In this document: positions 16,961 through 24,899 of the stretch, in pieces
How positions within the stretch are numbered: the first letter of the stretch is position 1
Layout: each line of letters opens with the position of its first letter
Source of the DNA: VRUE01 sp963715455
Lineage (GTDB): Bacteria; Actinomycetota; Thermoleophilia; Solirubrobacterales; 70-9
Direction: 5' to 3'
DNA length: 64,000 nt
Assembly (NCBI GenBank): GCA_963715455.1
Contig: OY970245.1
Coordinates: 1,240,001-1,304,000, forward strand
Position numbers and translations under genes: made by a program
The notes under the pieces: generated by a model
Seen by the model: the letters and a program-made list of their open reading frames with translations, nothing else
Database searches by the model: none
Told to the model about the DNA's origin: nothing

Positions 16961-17033
16961 GCGGACGTAGCTCAGCTGGTAGAGCGCGAGCTTCCCAAGC
17001 TCGAGGTCGCGGGTTCGAGACCCGTCGTCCGCT
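16961..17033 (+). tRNA. tRNA-Gly (anticodon CCC)
   Basis: 73 nt cloverleaf: acceptor GCGGACG pairs with CGTCCGC (17026-17032), D-arm GCTCAGCTGGTAGAGC, anticodon loop TTCCCAA giving CCC, T-arm GCGGGTTCGAGACCCGT. Discriminator T; CCA is not encoded. TAGAAT at 16944-16949 is a probable -10. Confidence 0.96.
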
Positions 17034-17034
17034 T

Positions 17035-17604
17035 TTGATTCCCGCTGCCCTGCCACCTCCCGTGGAGCCGCCGGCCAACACGGTCGCCGTTGTCGCCTAC
17101 GTCGAGCCCCGGCGGGGAAGGCTGACCAAGGCGGAGTTGCGTCGAGCGACCGTGCAACGCGCCGTCGCGGCCGGCCGGAAGAACCTGCCCGCACCCGGGG
17201 TGCGCGCCTACGAGAGGTTCGAGAAGGCGGCCTTCGAAGAACTTCTCGACGCCATCTGGATCCACGGCCAAGCCACCGAAATGGGCCTTGGCTTTACCCC
17301 CGAAGAGGTTTCCAGGGAAGTGGCGCTGCTCGTCGAGCAGGCTTTCGACGGCCCGGCCGAATACCGCCGCTTTCGGAAGGAAACCCGCTTCACCCGCCGG
17401 GATGTTCGCGAACGCGTCGAAGTGCAGATGCTCGCGGCGGCGATCCAAAGGAAGATCGAACGAGGAGCCCGCAACGAAGCCGAGCGGGCAAAGGCCTTTA
17501 GGGAGTTCATTGCCGCCTACACGGAGCGCTGGCGCTCGCGGACCGTTTGCGCTGCGGACTACCTGGACGAGCGCTGCTCAAACGGCCCGCCCCCGGCCGG
17601 CTGA
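17035..17604 (+). CDS. SurA_N-like protein lacking signal peptide and PPIase domain
   Basis: Up to 189 residues from TTG 17035, or 180 from GTG 17062. The body resembles the N-terminal chaperone part of secreted SurA/PrsA-type foldases: VAVVAYV....LTKAELRRA aligns with the usual VAxVNGxPITKAEFDH. A helical region with FTPEEVSREVALL and RERVEVQMLAAAIQRKI follows, and the C-terminus RWRSRTVCAADYLDERCS resembles ends I know from related secreted proteins. There is no signal peptide and no rotamase domain, and the frame begins one base after tRNA-Gly. Probably a 5'-truncated relic or a cytoplasmic variant; function unproven. Confidence 0.6.
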   Translation: MIPAALPPPVEPPANTVAVVAYVEPRRGRLTKAELRRATVQRAVAAGRKNLPAPGVRAYERFEKAAFEELLDAIWIHGQATEMGLGFTPEEVSREVALLVEQAFDGPAEYRRFRKETRFTRRDVRERVEVQMLAAAIQRKIERGARNEAERAKAFREFIAAYTERWRSRTVCAADYLDERCSNGPPPAG

Positions 17605-17625
17605 GTCCGGAGGCAGCGCGGCAGG

Positions 17626-17946
17626 CTAGGCCGCTGCTGTGCGCGCGAGCGTCCGCTTCGCCTTCCGGCGGCGGCCGTTATGCGCCCCGTCGCGGCGTGG
17701 CTCGGCGCTCTTCACCTCGCGGTAGAAGTGCTCGGTGGCACCCCGCACGGGGCGTTCTCCCGCCAGCTCGATGAGGCCCGAGCGCAGCAGCTCGGTGACG
17801 TGGTAGTTGACGTTGCTGAGCGGCATGCGCAGCTCGTAGCTGAGATCGCTGGGGGAGAGCGTGCGCCCGCCGTCCATGCCCAGCACCTCGAGGATTGAGA
17901 TGCGCAGTGGATGGGTATTTGCCCGGGCCAGAAGCTGCCAGTTCAT
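17626..17946 (-). CDS. ArsR-like winged-helix transcriptional regulator
   Basis: 106 residues. Winged helix-turn-helix with HPLRISILEVL, SPSDLSYELRMPLSNVNYHVTE (recognition helix) and a beta-wing, then a basic tail rich in Arg/Lys (GRRRKAKRTLA). There are no metal-binding cysteines, so it is unlikely to be a metal sensor. Shine-Dalgarno GGAGG is six nt before ATG 17946. Divergent from a large secreted-protein gene; the shared region carries matching inverted repeats that are probable operators. Confidence 0.8.
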   Translation of the reverse strand: MNWQLLARANTHPLRISILEVLGMDGGRTLSPSDLSYELRMPLSNVNYHVTELLRSGLIELAGERPVRGATEHFYREVKSAEPRRDGAHNGRRRKAKRTLARTAAA

Positions 17947-17970
17947 GAGAATCCTCCGTCTCGTTGGGGG

Positions 17971-18038
17971 GTATCTACCAACTTATCGGTAGATACATAC
18001 CAAAAATTGATGGTATAAATCTCAAAAAACGGGTAGAT
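17971..18038. promoter_or_regulatory. Operator/promoter region with GTATCTACC inverted repeats
   Basis: GTATCTACC (17971-17979) and GGTAGATAC (17988-17996) are perfect 9-bp arms separated by 8 nt. ATACC and GGTAT form a second inverted pair just downstream, and another half-site GGTAGAT is at 18032-18038. The region is AT-rich against a GC-rich background. TATAAA at 18014 could be the -10 of the secreted-protein gene. It probably binds the adjacent ArsR-like protein. Confidence 0.55.
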
Positions 18039-18073
18039 TCGTCCAGGTGACGCTTTTTGGGAAGGGGAATTCA

Positions 18074-20905
18074 ATGGGAGAGAGGGTCCGATTTCGCGGT
18101 CTGCTGGGCGTGATTGGCGCCCTGCTTGTCTTGGGAGCTGTCGCACCGGTCGCGCTGTCGGCCGAGATCGACAACTCGACGATCATCGCCCCCCAGCACG
18201 ATCCCCCCGAATCGATTGACGGCTGGCAGGCAGGAACCTGCACGCTCGACACGCCGCCCTGCTCGGTGGACACGCCGCTGCAGTTCTTCGAACAGGCCGC
18301 CGGCCACCCCCCGGTGGGCTTCACCCAGTTCATCATCAAGCAGGAACCGGGGCCGGTAGCCGGCGAAATCCCGGTCGGAAATCTGAGGACGGTTCGGGTC
18401 GACCTGCCCGAAGGTCTCACCGTCAACCCGCAGGCGACGCCGCAGTGCGAACTGGATCCGGGCGAGAGCCCGTCGACCTGCCCAGCGAACACCCAGGTCG
18501 GGACCAGCGCCGTGACGGCGACCAACCCACTCACCAGCCTCGCGGTGCCGATCCCGCCGGTGCCCGTCTACAACATCGTCCCCAAAACGGGCGAACCGGC
18601 CCTCTTCGGGCTCAGCATCGCGGGCAACGACGTCTACCTCGAGTCCGACATCGAATGGGAGGGCGACTACCACGAGTACTTCACGATCCATGTCGCCAAA
18701 CTCAACCTGGTCGACATACCGGGCCTCGGGGATATGGCGCGGGTCGCCAAAAACCGGCTCGTCTTCGACGGACGCTCCGGCGACGGCACCTTCATCACCA
18801 CGCCGAGCACCTGCTACGACCCGGAAACGCCGCCCTTCGAACAGGTTTACTCCACCTTCCTGCGGGCCGACTCCTACGAGGACGAAGACCCCAACTTCCC
18901 CTTTGGCTCGCCGTTCATCGAATCTCCTCTGCCGCCCGAAAAAATGCCGCTCGAATGCGAGTCGATCCCCTTCGACCCCTCGATCGCGGTCGACCCCGGC
19001 ACCAGCCAGACCGACTCGCCCGCCGGAGCCGCGGTCGACGTCGAGGTCCCCTTCGAACCGGATCCGCTGACCCAGCTCCAGTCCCACGTGAGGACCGCCA
19101 AGGTGACCCTGCCTCAGGGCATGGGGCTGAACCCATCGGCCGCCAACGGTCTCGCCGCCTGCTCTGACGAAGAGTTCCGCAAGGGCGTGCGCGACCCGGC
19201 AAATGCCTGCCCCGCCGCCTCCAAGGTCGGAACGGTCGCCGTCGACACACCGCCGCTGCCCGACGGCTCGTTGAGCGGCGACGTCTACGTCGGTAGGCAG
19301 CTCAGCCGCGATCCCGCCTCCGGGCAGGCATACCGAATCTTCGTCGAAGCGAAGTCAGAGCGCTACGACATCCATGCGCGGCTGGTCGGCAACGTCAGCG
19401 CCGATCCCCAGACCGGACAGCTGACCACGACCTTCGCCGACAACCCGCAGGTGCCCTTCGAGTCCTTCCGCCTGCAGTTCAACGGCGGCCCCAAAGCACC
19501 GCTGACCAGTCCACCGACCTGCGGGCCGAACCAGACTGCGACGCAGATGACGCCCTGGTCGGGGAACCCGGCCGCGACCCCGGGCCAGAGCTTTTCGCTG
19601 AGCACTGCCCCGGGCGGTGGCGAGTGCCCGAAATCGATGGCGGCACGACCCTTCGCCCCCAGCTTCGCCGCTCGTACGACAAACCCCAAAGGCGGCGCCT
19701 TCACCCATTTCGTGGTCAACGTCGCTCGCTCTGACGGCAACCAGGAGCTGAAGGGCGTCGACGTCAAGCTGCCACCCGGCCTGACCGCGAAGCTGGCCGG
19801 CGTCCGCTACTGCCCCGAGGACGCGATCGCCGCCGCCGGATCAAACGCCGGCGCGGCTGAGGCCGTCAACTCGACCTGTCCCGGCTCGAGCCTGGTGGGC
19901 AGCGCCTCGGTCACCGCCGGGAGCGGGCCCAACCCGATCGGCCTCACCGGCAAAGCCTTCCTCGCAGGGCCCTATCGCGGGGCTCCCCTCTCCCTGGCAG
20001 TGGTCACCCCCGCCACGGCCGGGCCGTTCGACTTCGGCTCGGTTGTGGTGAGGGTGGCCCTGTTCGTCGATTCGCGTACGGCGCAGGTGAATGCCGTGTC
20101 CGATCCCATCCCACACGTCTTCGGCGGCGCCACGCTCGACGTCCGCAGCGTGGCGGTGACCCTGGATCGCAAACAGTTCGCGATCAACCCGACCAACTGC
20201 TCGCAGCTGGGCGTCGGTGGCACGCTGCGGGGCGGCGGCGCCAACCCGCTCGATCCAGCTGCCTTCAGCGCCCTGTCGGTTGGGGTCGCCTTCCAGGTGA
20301 ACGGCTGCGAGAGGCTCGGCTTCAAACCGAAGCTCTACATGCGCGTCTTCGGCGGCACGCGCCGGGCGAAGAGCCCGAAACTGCGGGCGATCCTCAAAGC
20401 CCGCGACGGCGACGCCAATATCGGCCGCGCCGCGGTCACCCTGCCGAAGGCGTTGATCCTTGAACAGAGCAGCCTCGCCAACGTCTGCACGCGCGTCCAG
20501 TTCGCGGCGCATGACTGCCCCAAAGACTCGATCTACGGCTATGCGCGGGCCGAGACGCCGTTGCTCGATGGCCCGCTCAAAGGCCCGGTCTACCTGCGCT
20601 CCTCCGACAACGAACTGCCGGACATGGTCGCCGCCCTCAACGGTCAGGTGGACGTCGAGCTGGCCGGGCGCATCGACAGCGCCAAAGGCAGGCTGCGCAC
20701 GACGTTCGACGTCGTCCCCGATGTTCCGGTCTCGAAGTTCATGCTCACCGTGCACGGCGGCAAGAAACGCGGCTTGCTGGTCAACACGACCAGCCTCTGT
20801 GCGAAGAAATACAAAGCGATCGCCCGCTTCAAAGCCCACAACGGCAAGAAGAGGAATATGCGGCCCAAGCTGAGGACGCCCTGCAAGAAGAAAGGGAAGC
20901 GCTAG
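18074..20905 (+). CDS. Large secreted protein with four diverged internal repeats
   Basis: 943 residues from ATG 18074 (Shine-Dalgarno GAAGGGG at 18061). Signal peptide to about residue 32 (LLGVIGALLVLGAVAPVALS-A). The mature part has repeated modules with the pattern V-x-LP-x-G-L-x-x-N-P followed 20-40 residues later by C-P-x-x-S/T-x-V/I-G: RVDLPEGLTVNP, KVTLPQGMGLNP, DVKLPPGLTAKL and AVTLPKALILEQ each start a unit. Each unit has a Cys pair likely to form a disulfide. The C-terminus is Lys-rich (KKKGKR). No enzyme motif is visible. I associate such proteins with Solirubrobacterales; function unknown, perhaps cell-surface beta-rich. Confidence 0.8.
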   Translation: MGERVRFRGLLGVIGALLVLGAVAPVALSAEIDNSTIIAPQHDPPESIDGWQAGTCTLDTPPCSVDTPLQFFEQAAGHPPVGFTQFIIKQEPGPVAGEIPVGNLRTVRVDLPEGLTVNPQATPQCELDPGESPSTCPANTQVGTSAVTATNPLTSLAVPIPPVPVYNIVPKTGEPALFGLSIAGNDVYLESDIEWEGDYHEYFTIHVAKLNLVDIPGLGDMARVAKNRLVFDGRSGDGTFITTPSTCYDPETPPFEQVYSTFLRADSYEDEDPNFPFGSPFIESPLPPEKMPLECESIPFDPSIAVDPGTSQTDSPAGAAVDVEVPFEPDPLTQLQSHVRTAKVTLPQGMGLNPSAANGLAACSDEEFRKGVRDPANACPAASKVGTVAVDTPPLPDGSLSGDVYVGRQLSRDPASGQAYRIFVEAKSERYDIHARLVGNVSADPQTGQLTTTFADNPQVPFESFRLQFNGGPKAPLTSPPTCGPNQTATQMTPWSGNPAATPGQSFSLSTAPGGGECPKSMAARPFAPSFAARTTNPKGGAFTHFVVNVARSDGNQELKGVDVKLPPGLTAKLAGVRYCPEDAIAAAGSNAGAAEAVNSTCPGSSLVGSASVTAGSGPNPIGLTGKAFLAGPYRGAPLSLAVVTPATAGPFDFGSVVVRVALFVDSRTAQVNAVSDPIPHVFGGATLDVRSVAVTLDRKQFAINPTNCSQLGVGGTLRGGGANPLDPAAFSALSVGVAFQVNGCERLGFKPKLYMRVFGGTRRAKSPKLRAILKARDGDANIGRAAVTLPKALILEQSSLANVCTRVQFAAHDCPKDSIYGYARAETPLLDGPLKGPVYLRSSDNELPDMVAALNGQVDVELAGRIDSAKGRLRTTFDVVPDVPVSKFMLTVHGGKKRGLLVNTTSLCAKKYKAIARFKAHNGKKRNMRPKLRTPCKKKGKR

Positions 20906-21603
20906 GTCGGCTGGCTGGTCGGGCGGATGAGGATCTCGTTGACGTCGACGCCGGGCCGCTGCTCGAGGGCGTAGATCACCGCTTTGGCGATGTCCTCGTC
21001 ACGCAGCGCCCACTCCCCGGGACGGTTGTCGAAGAATGGCGTGTCGGTCATACCGGGCTCGATCAGGGTGACCTTGATGTCGCGGTTCTCGTGCATCTGG
21101 CGCAGTTCGGCGCGCAGCGCCTCGCCGATCGCCGTCGCCGCCCACTTGGTCGCCGAGTAGAGCGAGCCAGGCAGGGCACGGCGGCCGGCGACTGAGCTGG
21201 TAATCAGGAAGTGCCCGTCGCCGCGCTCGATCAGGTGGGGGAGGGTGGCGCGGATAGTCAGCCCGACCCCGTAGACGTTGGTCAACACCATCGAGCGCCA
21301 GTGCTCGACCGACTCCTCGAGGAAGCCCCGCGTGGCGCCGAAGCCGGCGTTGGCGAAGACGGCATCGATGCGACTGAAGCGCTCGATCGCCGCGGCCGCC
21401 ATCGCCTCCACCTGCTCCCACTCGGTGACGTCGCACTGCACGGCCAGCGCTCGCTCCTCGCCACCGAGCTCGGCGACCAGCTCCTGCAGCGGCTCCAGCC
21501 GCCGCGCGGCAAGAACCAACCGGTGAGTGCCGGCGGTCGCCCGCGCCGTGGCAGCCCCGATACCACTGGAAGCTCCGGTGATCAGGAGGACTGGATCGGC
21601 CAC
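20902..21603 (-). CDS. Short-chain dehydrogenase/reductase
   Basis: 233 residues from GTG 21603. Classical SDR: cofactor motif TGASSGIGAAT, NAGFG, catalytic Ser in ITSSVAG and Y-x-x-x-K as YSATKWA, then PGMTDTPFF. ARR after the second strand (VLAARRLE) suggests an NADP preference. Substrate unknown. Its stop shares the tetranucleotide CTAG with the stop of the convergent secreted-protein gene. Confidence 0.88.
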   Translation of the reverse strand: MADPVLLITGASSGIGAATARATAGTHRLVLAARRLEPLQELVAELGGEERALAVQCDVTEWEQVEAMAAAAIERFSRIDAVFANAGFGATRGFLEESVEHWRSMVLTNVYGVGLTIRATLPHLIERGDGHFLITSSVAGRRALPGSLYSATKWAATAIGEALRAELRQMHENRDIKVTLIEPGMTDTPFFDNRPGEWALRDEDIAKAVIYALEQRPGVDVNEILIRPTSQPT

Positions 21604-21636
21604 AAGCTGATTCTCTCAGCTCCAGCGTGTTCGGTA

Positions 21637-21763
21637 GAGGGCGGGGACCCCCAGGTCGCCGGACACTCAGCGCAAAGCGCGTCCGCCGACCTGGGGTCCC
21701 CGCCCTCCCGGCCTACGGACACTCAGCGCGAAGCGCGTCCGCCGACCCCGGGGCACTCGCCCC
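21637..21763. repeat. 71-bp hairpin plus a second tandem copy of its 32-bp core
   Basis: 21637-21707 folds into a near-perfect hairpin (outer arms GAGGGCGGGGACCCC / GGGGTCCCCGCCCTC, then AGGTCG/CGACCT and CGGAC/GTCCG) around ACTCA-GCGC-AAA-GCGC. The core starting CGGACACTCAGCGC and ending GTCCGCCGACC (21660-21691) recurs at 21716-21747 with 31/32 identity, 56 bp downstream. GGGGC-actc-GCCCC (21750-21763) follows. It lies between divergent SDR and ccmE genes. The ACACTC/AGCG loop edge resembles the elements at 40295 and 50902. Confidence 0.8.
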
Positions 21764-21793
21764 ACCACGATGACCTTGCGATAATCCGCTGTC

Positions 21794-22192
21794 GTGGATC
21801 CCCAGCGCAAGCGGAAGATCCGGCTCGTGGTCGCCCTCGGTGTCGCCGTCCTCTTGGCGTCGGCGCTCGTCTACACGTCCTTCAGCGCCTCGACCGAGGC
21901 CAAGGAGCCCTCGCAGCTGCTCGCCGCGGCGCCGGGGACCACCTACGACATGACCGGCAAGGTCGTGCAGGGTTCGGTCAGGCACGAGGATGCGGGCCTG
22001 CGCTTCCGTGTCGCCGACCGCGACGACCCCGGCGAGAGCATTCCGGTTACCTACAGCGGCACCGTGCCGGACCCCTTCCGCGGCGGTCGCGAGATCATCC
22101 TTACGGGCGAGGTGCAGAACGGTGTCTTCGTCGGCGAGCGCGACACGCTGGTCACGAAGTGCCCGTCGAAGTTCACCACGAATGACAGCTAG
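21794..22192 (+). CDS. ccmE: Heme chaperone CcmE, Cys-type variant
   Basis: 132 residues: one N-terminal anchor (LVVALGVAVLLASALVYTSF) and an OB-fold. CcmE carries heme covalently from CcmC to CcmF. The usual heme-binding H-x-x-x-Y is replaced by C-P-S-K-F at 123-127 (LVTKCPSKF); Cys-type CcmE proteins (CxxxY) are known from archaea and some bacteria, but here the Tyr position is also Phe. GTG 21794 follows GATAAT by eight nt. The stop lies inside the ccmF start region (11-bp overlap). Confidence 0.9.
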   Translation: MDPQRKRKIRLVVALGVAVLLASALVYTSFSASTEAKEPSQLLAAAPGTTYDMTGKVVQGSVRHEDAGLRFRVADRDDPGESIPVTYSGTVPDPFRGGREIILTGEVQNGVFVGERDTLVTKCPSKFTTNDS

Positions 22193-24587
22193 CCTCGGCG
22201 GCGTCGCGCTGGCGCTTGCCTTCGTCACTGCGCTTTGCGCAGTGGGCGCTGCACTGCTGGGGCGCAACGGCGAGCAGCGCTGGATTCTCTTCTCGCGGCG
22301 CGCTGTCTACACCCTTTGTGCCCTGCTCACCCTCTGCGTCGCCCTGGTCGAGATGGCCTTCGTCGGCGACGACTTCTCGCTCTCGGTTGTCCAGGGCCAT
22401 TCCTCGATCGAGACGCCGACCTTCTACAAGTGGGCGGCGATGTGGTCGAGCCAGGAGGGCTCGCTGCTGCTCTGGGCCTGGGTGCTCTCGGTCGCCTCCT
22501 CACTGGCGCTCTACGCGACGCGCAACAAGCTGCGTGAGATCGTCCCCTGGGCGACCGCGGTGATGGCCGGCGTGGCCAGTTTCTTCACCGGCCTGATGCT
22601 CTTCGCCGGCGGCGTCAACCCCTTCTCGACGCTCAGCCCGGTGCCGGCCGACGGGGTGGGGCTCAACCCATTGCTGCAGCACCCGAGCATGATGATCCAC
22701 CCGCCGATGCTCTACTCGGGGTACGTCGCCTTCACGATCCCCTTCGCCTTCGCGATCGGCGCCCTCGTCACCCGTCGGATCGACGCATCCTGGATCCGCG
22801 CCACGCGCCGCTTCGCCCTGATCGCCTGGGCGTTGCTCGGCTTCGGTCTGCTGCTCGGCGCTCGCTGGTCCTACACCGAGCTCGGTTGGGGCGGCTACTG
22901 GGCCTGGGACCCAGTGGAGAACGCGGCGCTGATGCCGTGGCTGATCGGCACGGCCTTCCTGCACTCGATCATGGTCCAGGAGAAGCGCGGCATGCTGAAG
23001 GTCTGGAACGCCTGCCTGATCGTCGCCACCTTCTCGCTGGCGCTGCTCGGCACCTTCCTCGTTCGCTCCGGCGTGCTGCAGTCGATCCATGCCTTCGGCG
23101 ACAGCACCGTTGGCCCCTACATCCTCGGTCTGATCGCCGTGATCCTGATCGGCTCGACGGTGCTGATCGTCTCCCGGCTCGACGACCTGCGCTCCGAGAA
23201 GCGGATCGACTCGCTCGCTTCGCGCGAGGCAGTCTTCGTCGTCAACAACCTGCTGCTCGTGGCGCTCTGCGCGACGATTTTCTGGGGCACCTTCTTCCCG
23301 CTGATCGCCGAGCTCTTCACCGGCGAGAAGTCCTCCCTGGCCGCACCCTGGTTCGACCGCTACACGACGCCACTGGCGATTGGCCTGGTGCTCTTCACCG
23401 GAATCGGCCCCCTGCTTGCCTGGCGGCGAATCAGCTGGGCCTCGGCGAAGCGCGTCTTCCTCGTGCCCGGGCTCGCTGCGGCGGCGGTGGCTATTGGGTT
23501 GCTGCTCTTCAGCGATGCCGCCTCCGAGCCCTGGGCGTTTGCCCTCTTCGTCTTCGCCGGCTTCGCCCTGGTCGGCCTGATGCAGGAGTTTTGGCGCGGG
23601 GCGGCGGCGCGCCGCTCGCTGCGCGGCGGCTCGATGCCGCAGGCACTGGTGGGGATCGTCTCACGCAACCGGCGTCGTTACGGCGGCTACATCGTCCACG
23701 TCGGCATCGTCGTGTTGCTGGTCGGAATCGCCGCTTCCTCGAGCTTCCAGACGAATCGCGACGTGCGGTTGGCGCCCGGCGAGAGCGCCGAGATCGATGG
23801 CCGCACGGTCACCTACGAGCGCACCACCGTGGCGGTCGATGCGCAGAAGCTGACGATCGGCGCAGTAGTCCGCGTTGATGACGGAGATAGGAGCTTCGTA
23901 TTGCATCCCAGCCGGCGCTTCTTCCGCCCAAGCGGCACTGAGGGTGGCACGATCGCGGCCCTCTTCGATGGCGAGGCGACCACCGAGGTGGGCCTCAAAG
24001 CCGGTTTCGGCAGTGACTTCTGGATCGCCATGCAGCCCGACGTCACATCTCTGCTGGCCAGCGCTCGCGCTGCGGACGAGGGCTTCCGGGAATGCGTGCG
24101 CGGCGCCCCCGGCACGCCGCCGCAGTGTCGTGCCGTGTCGCAGCTGATGCGGGCGGCGAACGCGAACCCCTCGCTGCGCCCAGCGGCGCTCGCCCAGATC
24201 TTCCGCCTGCAGGAGGCGACCGCCGGGCAAATCGCCCGCGACTACCTGAGCGCGGGGGAGACCGCCACCTTCCGCGTGATCGTCGACCCGCTGGTCACCT
24301 GGATGTGGATCGGTGGCCTGATCGCTCTCGCCGGTGCGCTAATCGCGATCTGGCCGGCGCGCCGCCGCCGTGCCCTGATTGTCGACACCGAGTTGGAGGC
24401 GCTCAAGGAAGCCAAGTACCGCGAGATCCGCGACGCCGAGCTCGATCATGCCGCTGGCAAGCTCTCCGACGAGGACTTCGCCCTGCTCGACGCCGAGCTG
24501 CGCAGCGAAGCTGTTGCGATCCTCGACTCGGCGAACGGTGGGGGCCAAAGTGCGAACGGCAAGGCCGAGAAGATCGCCCAGAGCTAG
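22182..24587 (+). CDS. ccmF: Cytochrome c heme lyase CcmF, with an extra C-terminal charged domain
   Basis: 801 residues from ATG 22182 inside the ccmE 3' end. Multi-spanning. The WWD heme-handling motif WGGYWAWDPVENAALMPW starts near 236; conserved histidines occur in HPSMMIHPPM and FLHSIM. A large external loop follows the last helices (residues about 520-690). After the final helix (GGLIALAGALIAIWPARRR) there is a cytoplasmic extension of about 65 residues with YREIRDAELDHAAGKLSDED, which resembles the CcmI/YhbY-type segment often encoded separately. Ligates heme to apocytochrome c. Confidence 0.92.
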   Translation: MTASLGGVALALAFVTALCAVGAALLGRNGEQRWILFSRRAVYTLCALLTLCVALVEMAFVGDDFSLSVVQGHSSIETPTFYKWAAMWSSQEGSLLLWAWVLSVASSLALYATRNKLREIVPWATAVMAGVASFFTGLMLFAGGVNPFSTLSPVPADGVGLNPLLQHPSMMIHPPMLYSGYVAFTIPFAFAIGALVTRRIDASWIRATRRFALIAWALLGFGLLLGARWSYTELGWGGYWAWDPVENAALMPWLIGTAFLHSIMVQEKRGMLKVWNACLIVATFSLALLGTFLVRSGVLQSIHAFGDSTVGPYILGLIAVILIGSTVLIVSRLDDLRSEKRIDSLASREAVFVVNNLLLVALCATIFWGTFFPLIAELFTGEKSSLAAPWFDRYTTPLAIGLVLFTGIGPLLAWRRISWASAKRVFLVPGLAAAAVAIGLLLFSDAASEPWAFALFVFAGFALVGLMQEFWRGAAARRSLRGGSMPQALVGIVSRNRRRYGGYIVHVGIVVLLVGIAASSSFQTNRDVRLAPGESAEIDGRTVTYERTTVAVDAQKLTIGAVVRVDDGDRSFVLHPSRRFFRPSGTEGGTIAALFDGEATTEVGLKAGFGSDFWIAMQPDVTSLLASARAADEGFRECVRGAPGTPPQCRAVSQLMRAANANPSLRPAALAQIFRLQEATAGQIARDYLSAGETATFRVIVDPLVTWMWIGGLIALAGALIAIWPARRRRALIVDTELEALKEAKYREIRDAELDHAAGKLSDEDFALLDAELRSEAVAILDSANGGGQSANGKAEKIAQS

Positions 24588-24599
24588 AATCGCCCGAGC

Positions 24600-24824
24600 A
24601 TGTACACGTTCCTTGGCCTAATCCAGGTGATCATCTCCGGAGTCTTGATCTTCCTCATCCTGCTCCACTCCGGCAAAGACACAGGGCTCTCCGGCGCCTT
24701 CGGCATCGGTGGCGGGGGAAGCTCCTTCGGAGGCGGCTCGATGGTCGAGCGCAACCTCGACCGGGCGACGGTCTTCTTCGCGATTCTTTTCGTCCTCAAC
24801 ACGATCGTCCTGCTGAAGATCTGA
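24600..24824 (+). CDS. secG: Preprotein translocase subunit SecG
   Basis: 74 residues: two membrane helices (LGLIQVIISGVLIFLILLHS and TVFFAILFVLNTIVLL) around the Gly/Ser-rich cytoplasmic loop GLSGAFGIGGGGSSFGGGS, the SecG pattern. Part of SecYEG. ATG 24600 follows TAGAAT (24585-24590) by nine nt; the TAG of that -10 box is also the ccmF stop codon. Confidence 0.94.
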   Translation: MYTFLGLIQVIISGVLIFLILLHSGKDTGLSGAFGIGGGGSSFGGGSMVERNLDRATVFFAILFVLNTIVLLKI

Positions 24825-24835
24825 GCGAGGCTATG

Positions 24836-24868
24836 TGACGCGCGACGGAGATCGTCCGCCGCGCGTCA
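24836..24868. terminator. Hairpin after secG
   Basis: TGACGCGCG (24836-24844) pairs with CGCGCGTCA (24860-24868); inside, CGGA pairs with TCCG around a 5-nt loop, with one A/C mismatch. There is no strong U-tract. Probable transcript end between secG and the convergent secreted-protein gene. Confidence 0.55.
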
Positions 24869-24899
24869 GTTCTACGTGTGCCCGGTTCAGTCCGAAGGG

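Noticed and set aside
21637..21763. CRISPR array
   Set aside because: Only two copies of the 32-bp core, each itself palindromic, no uniform spacers and no cas genes in the window.
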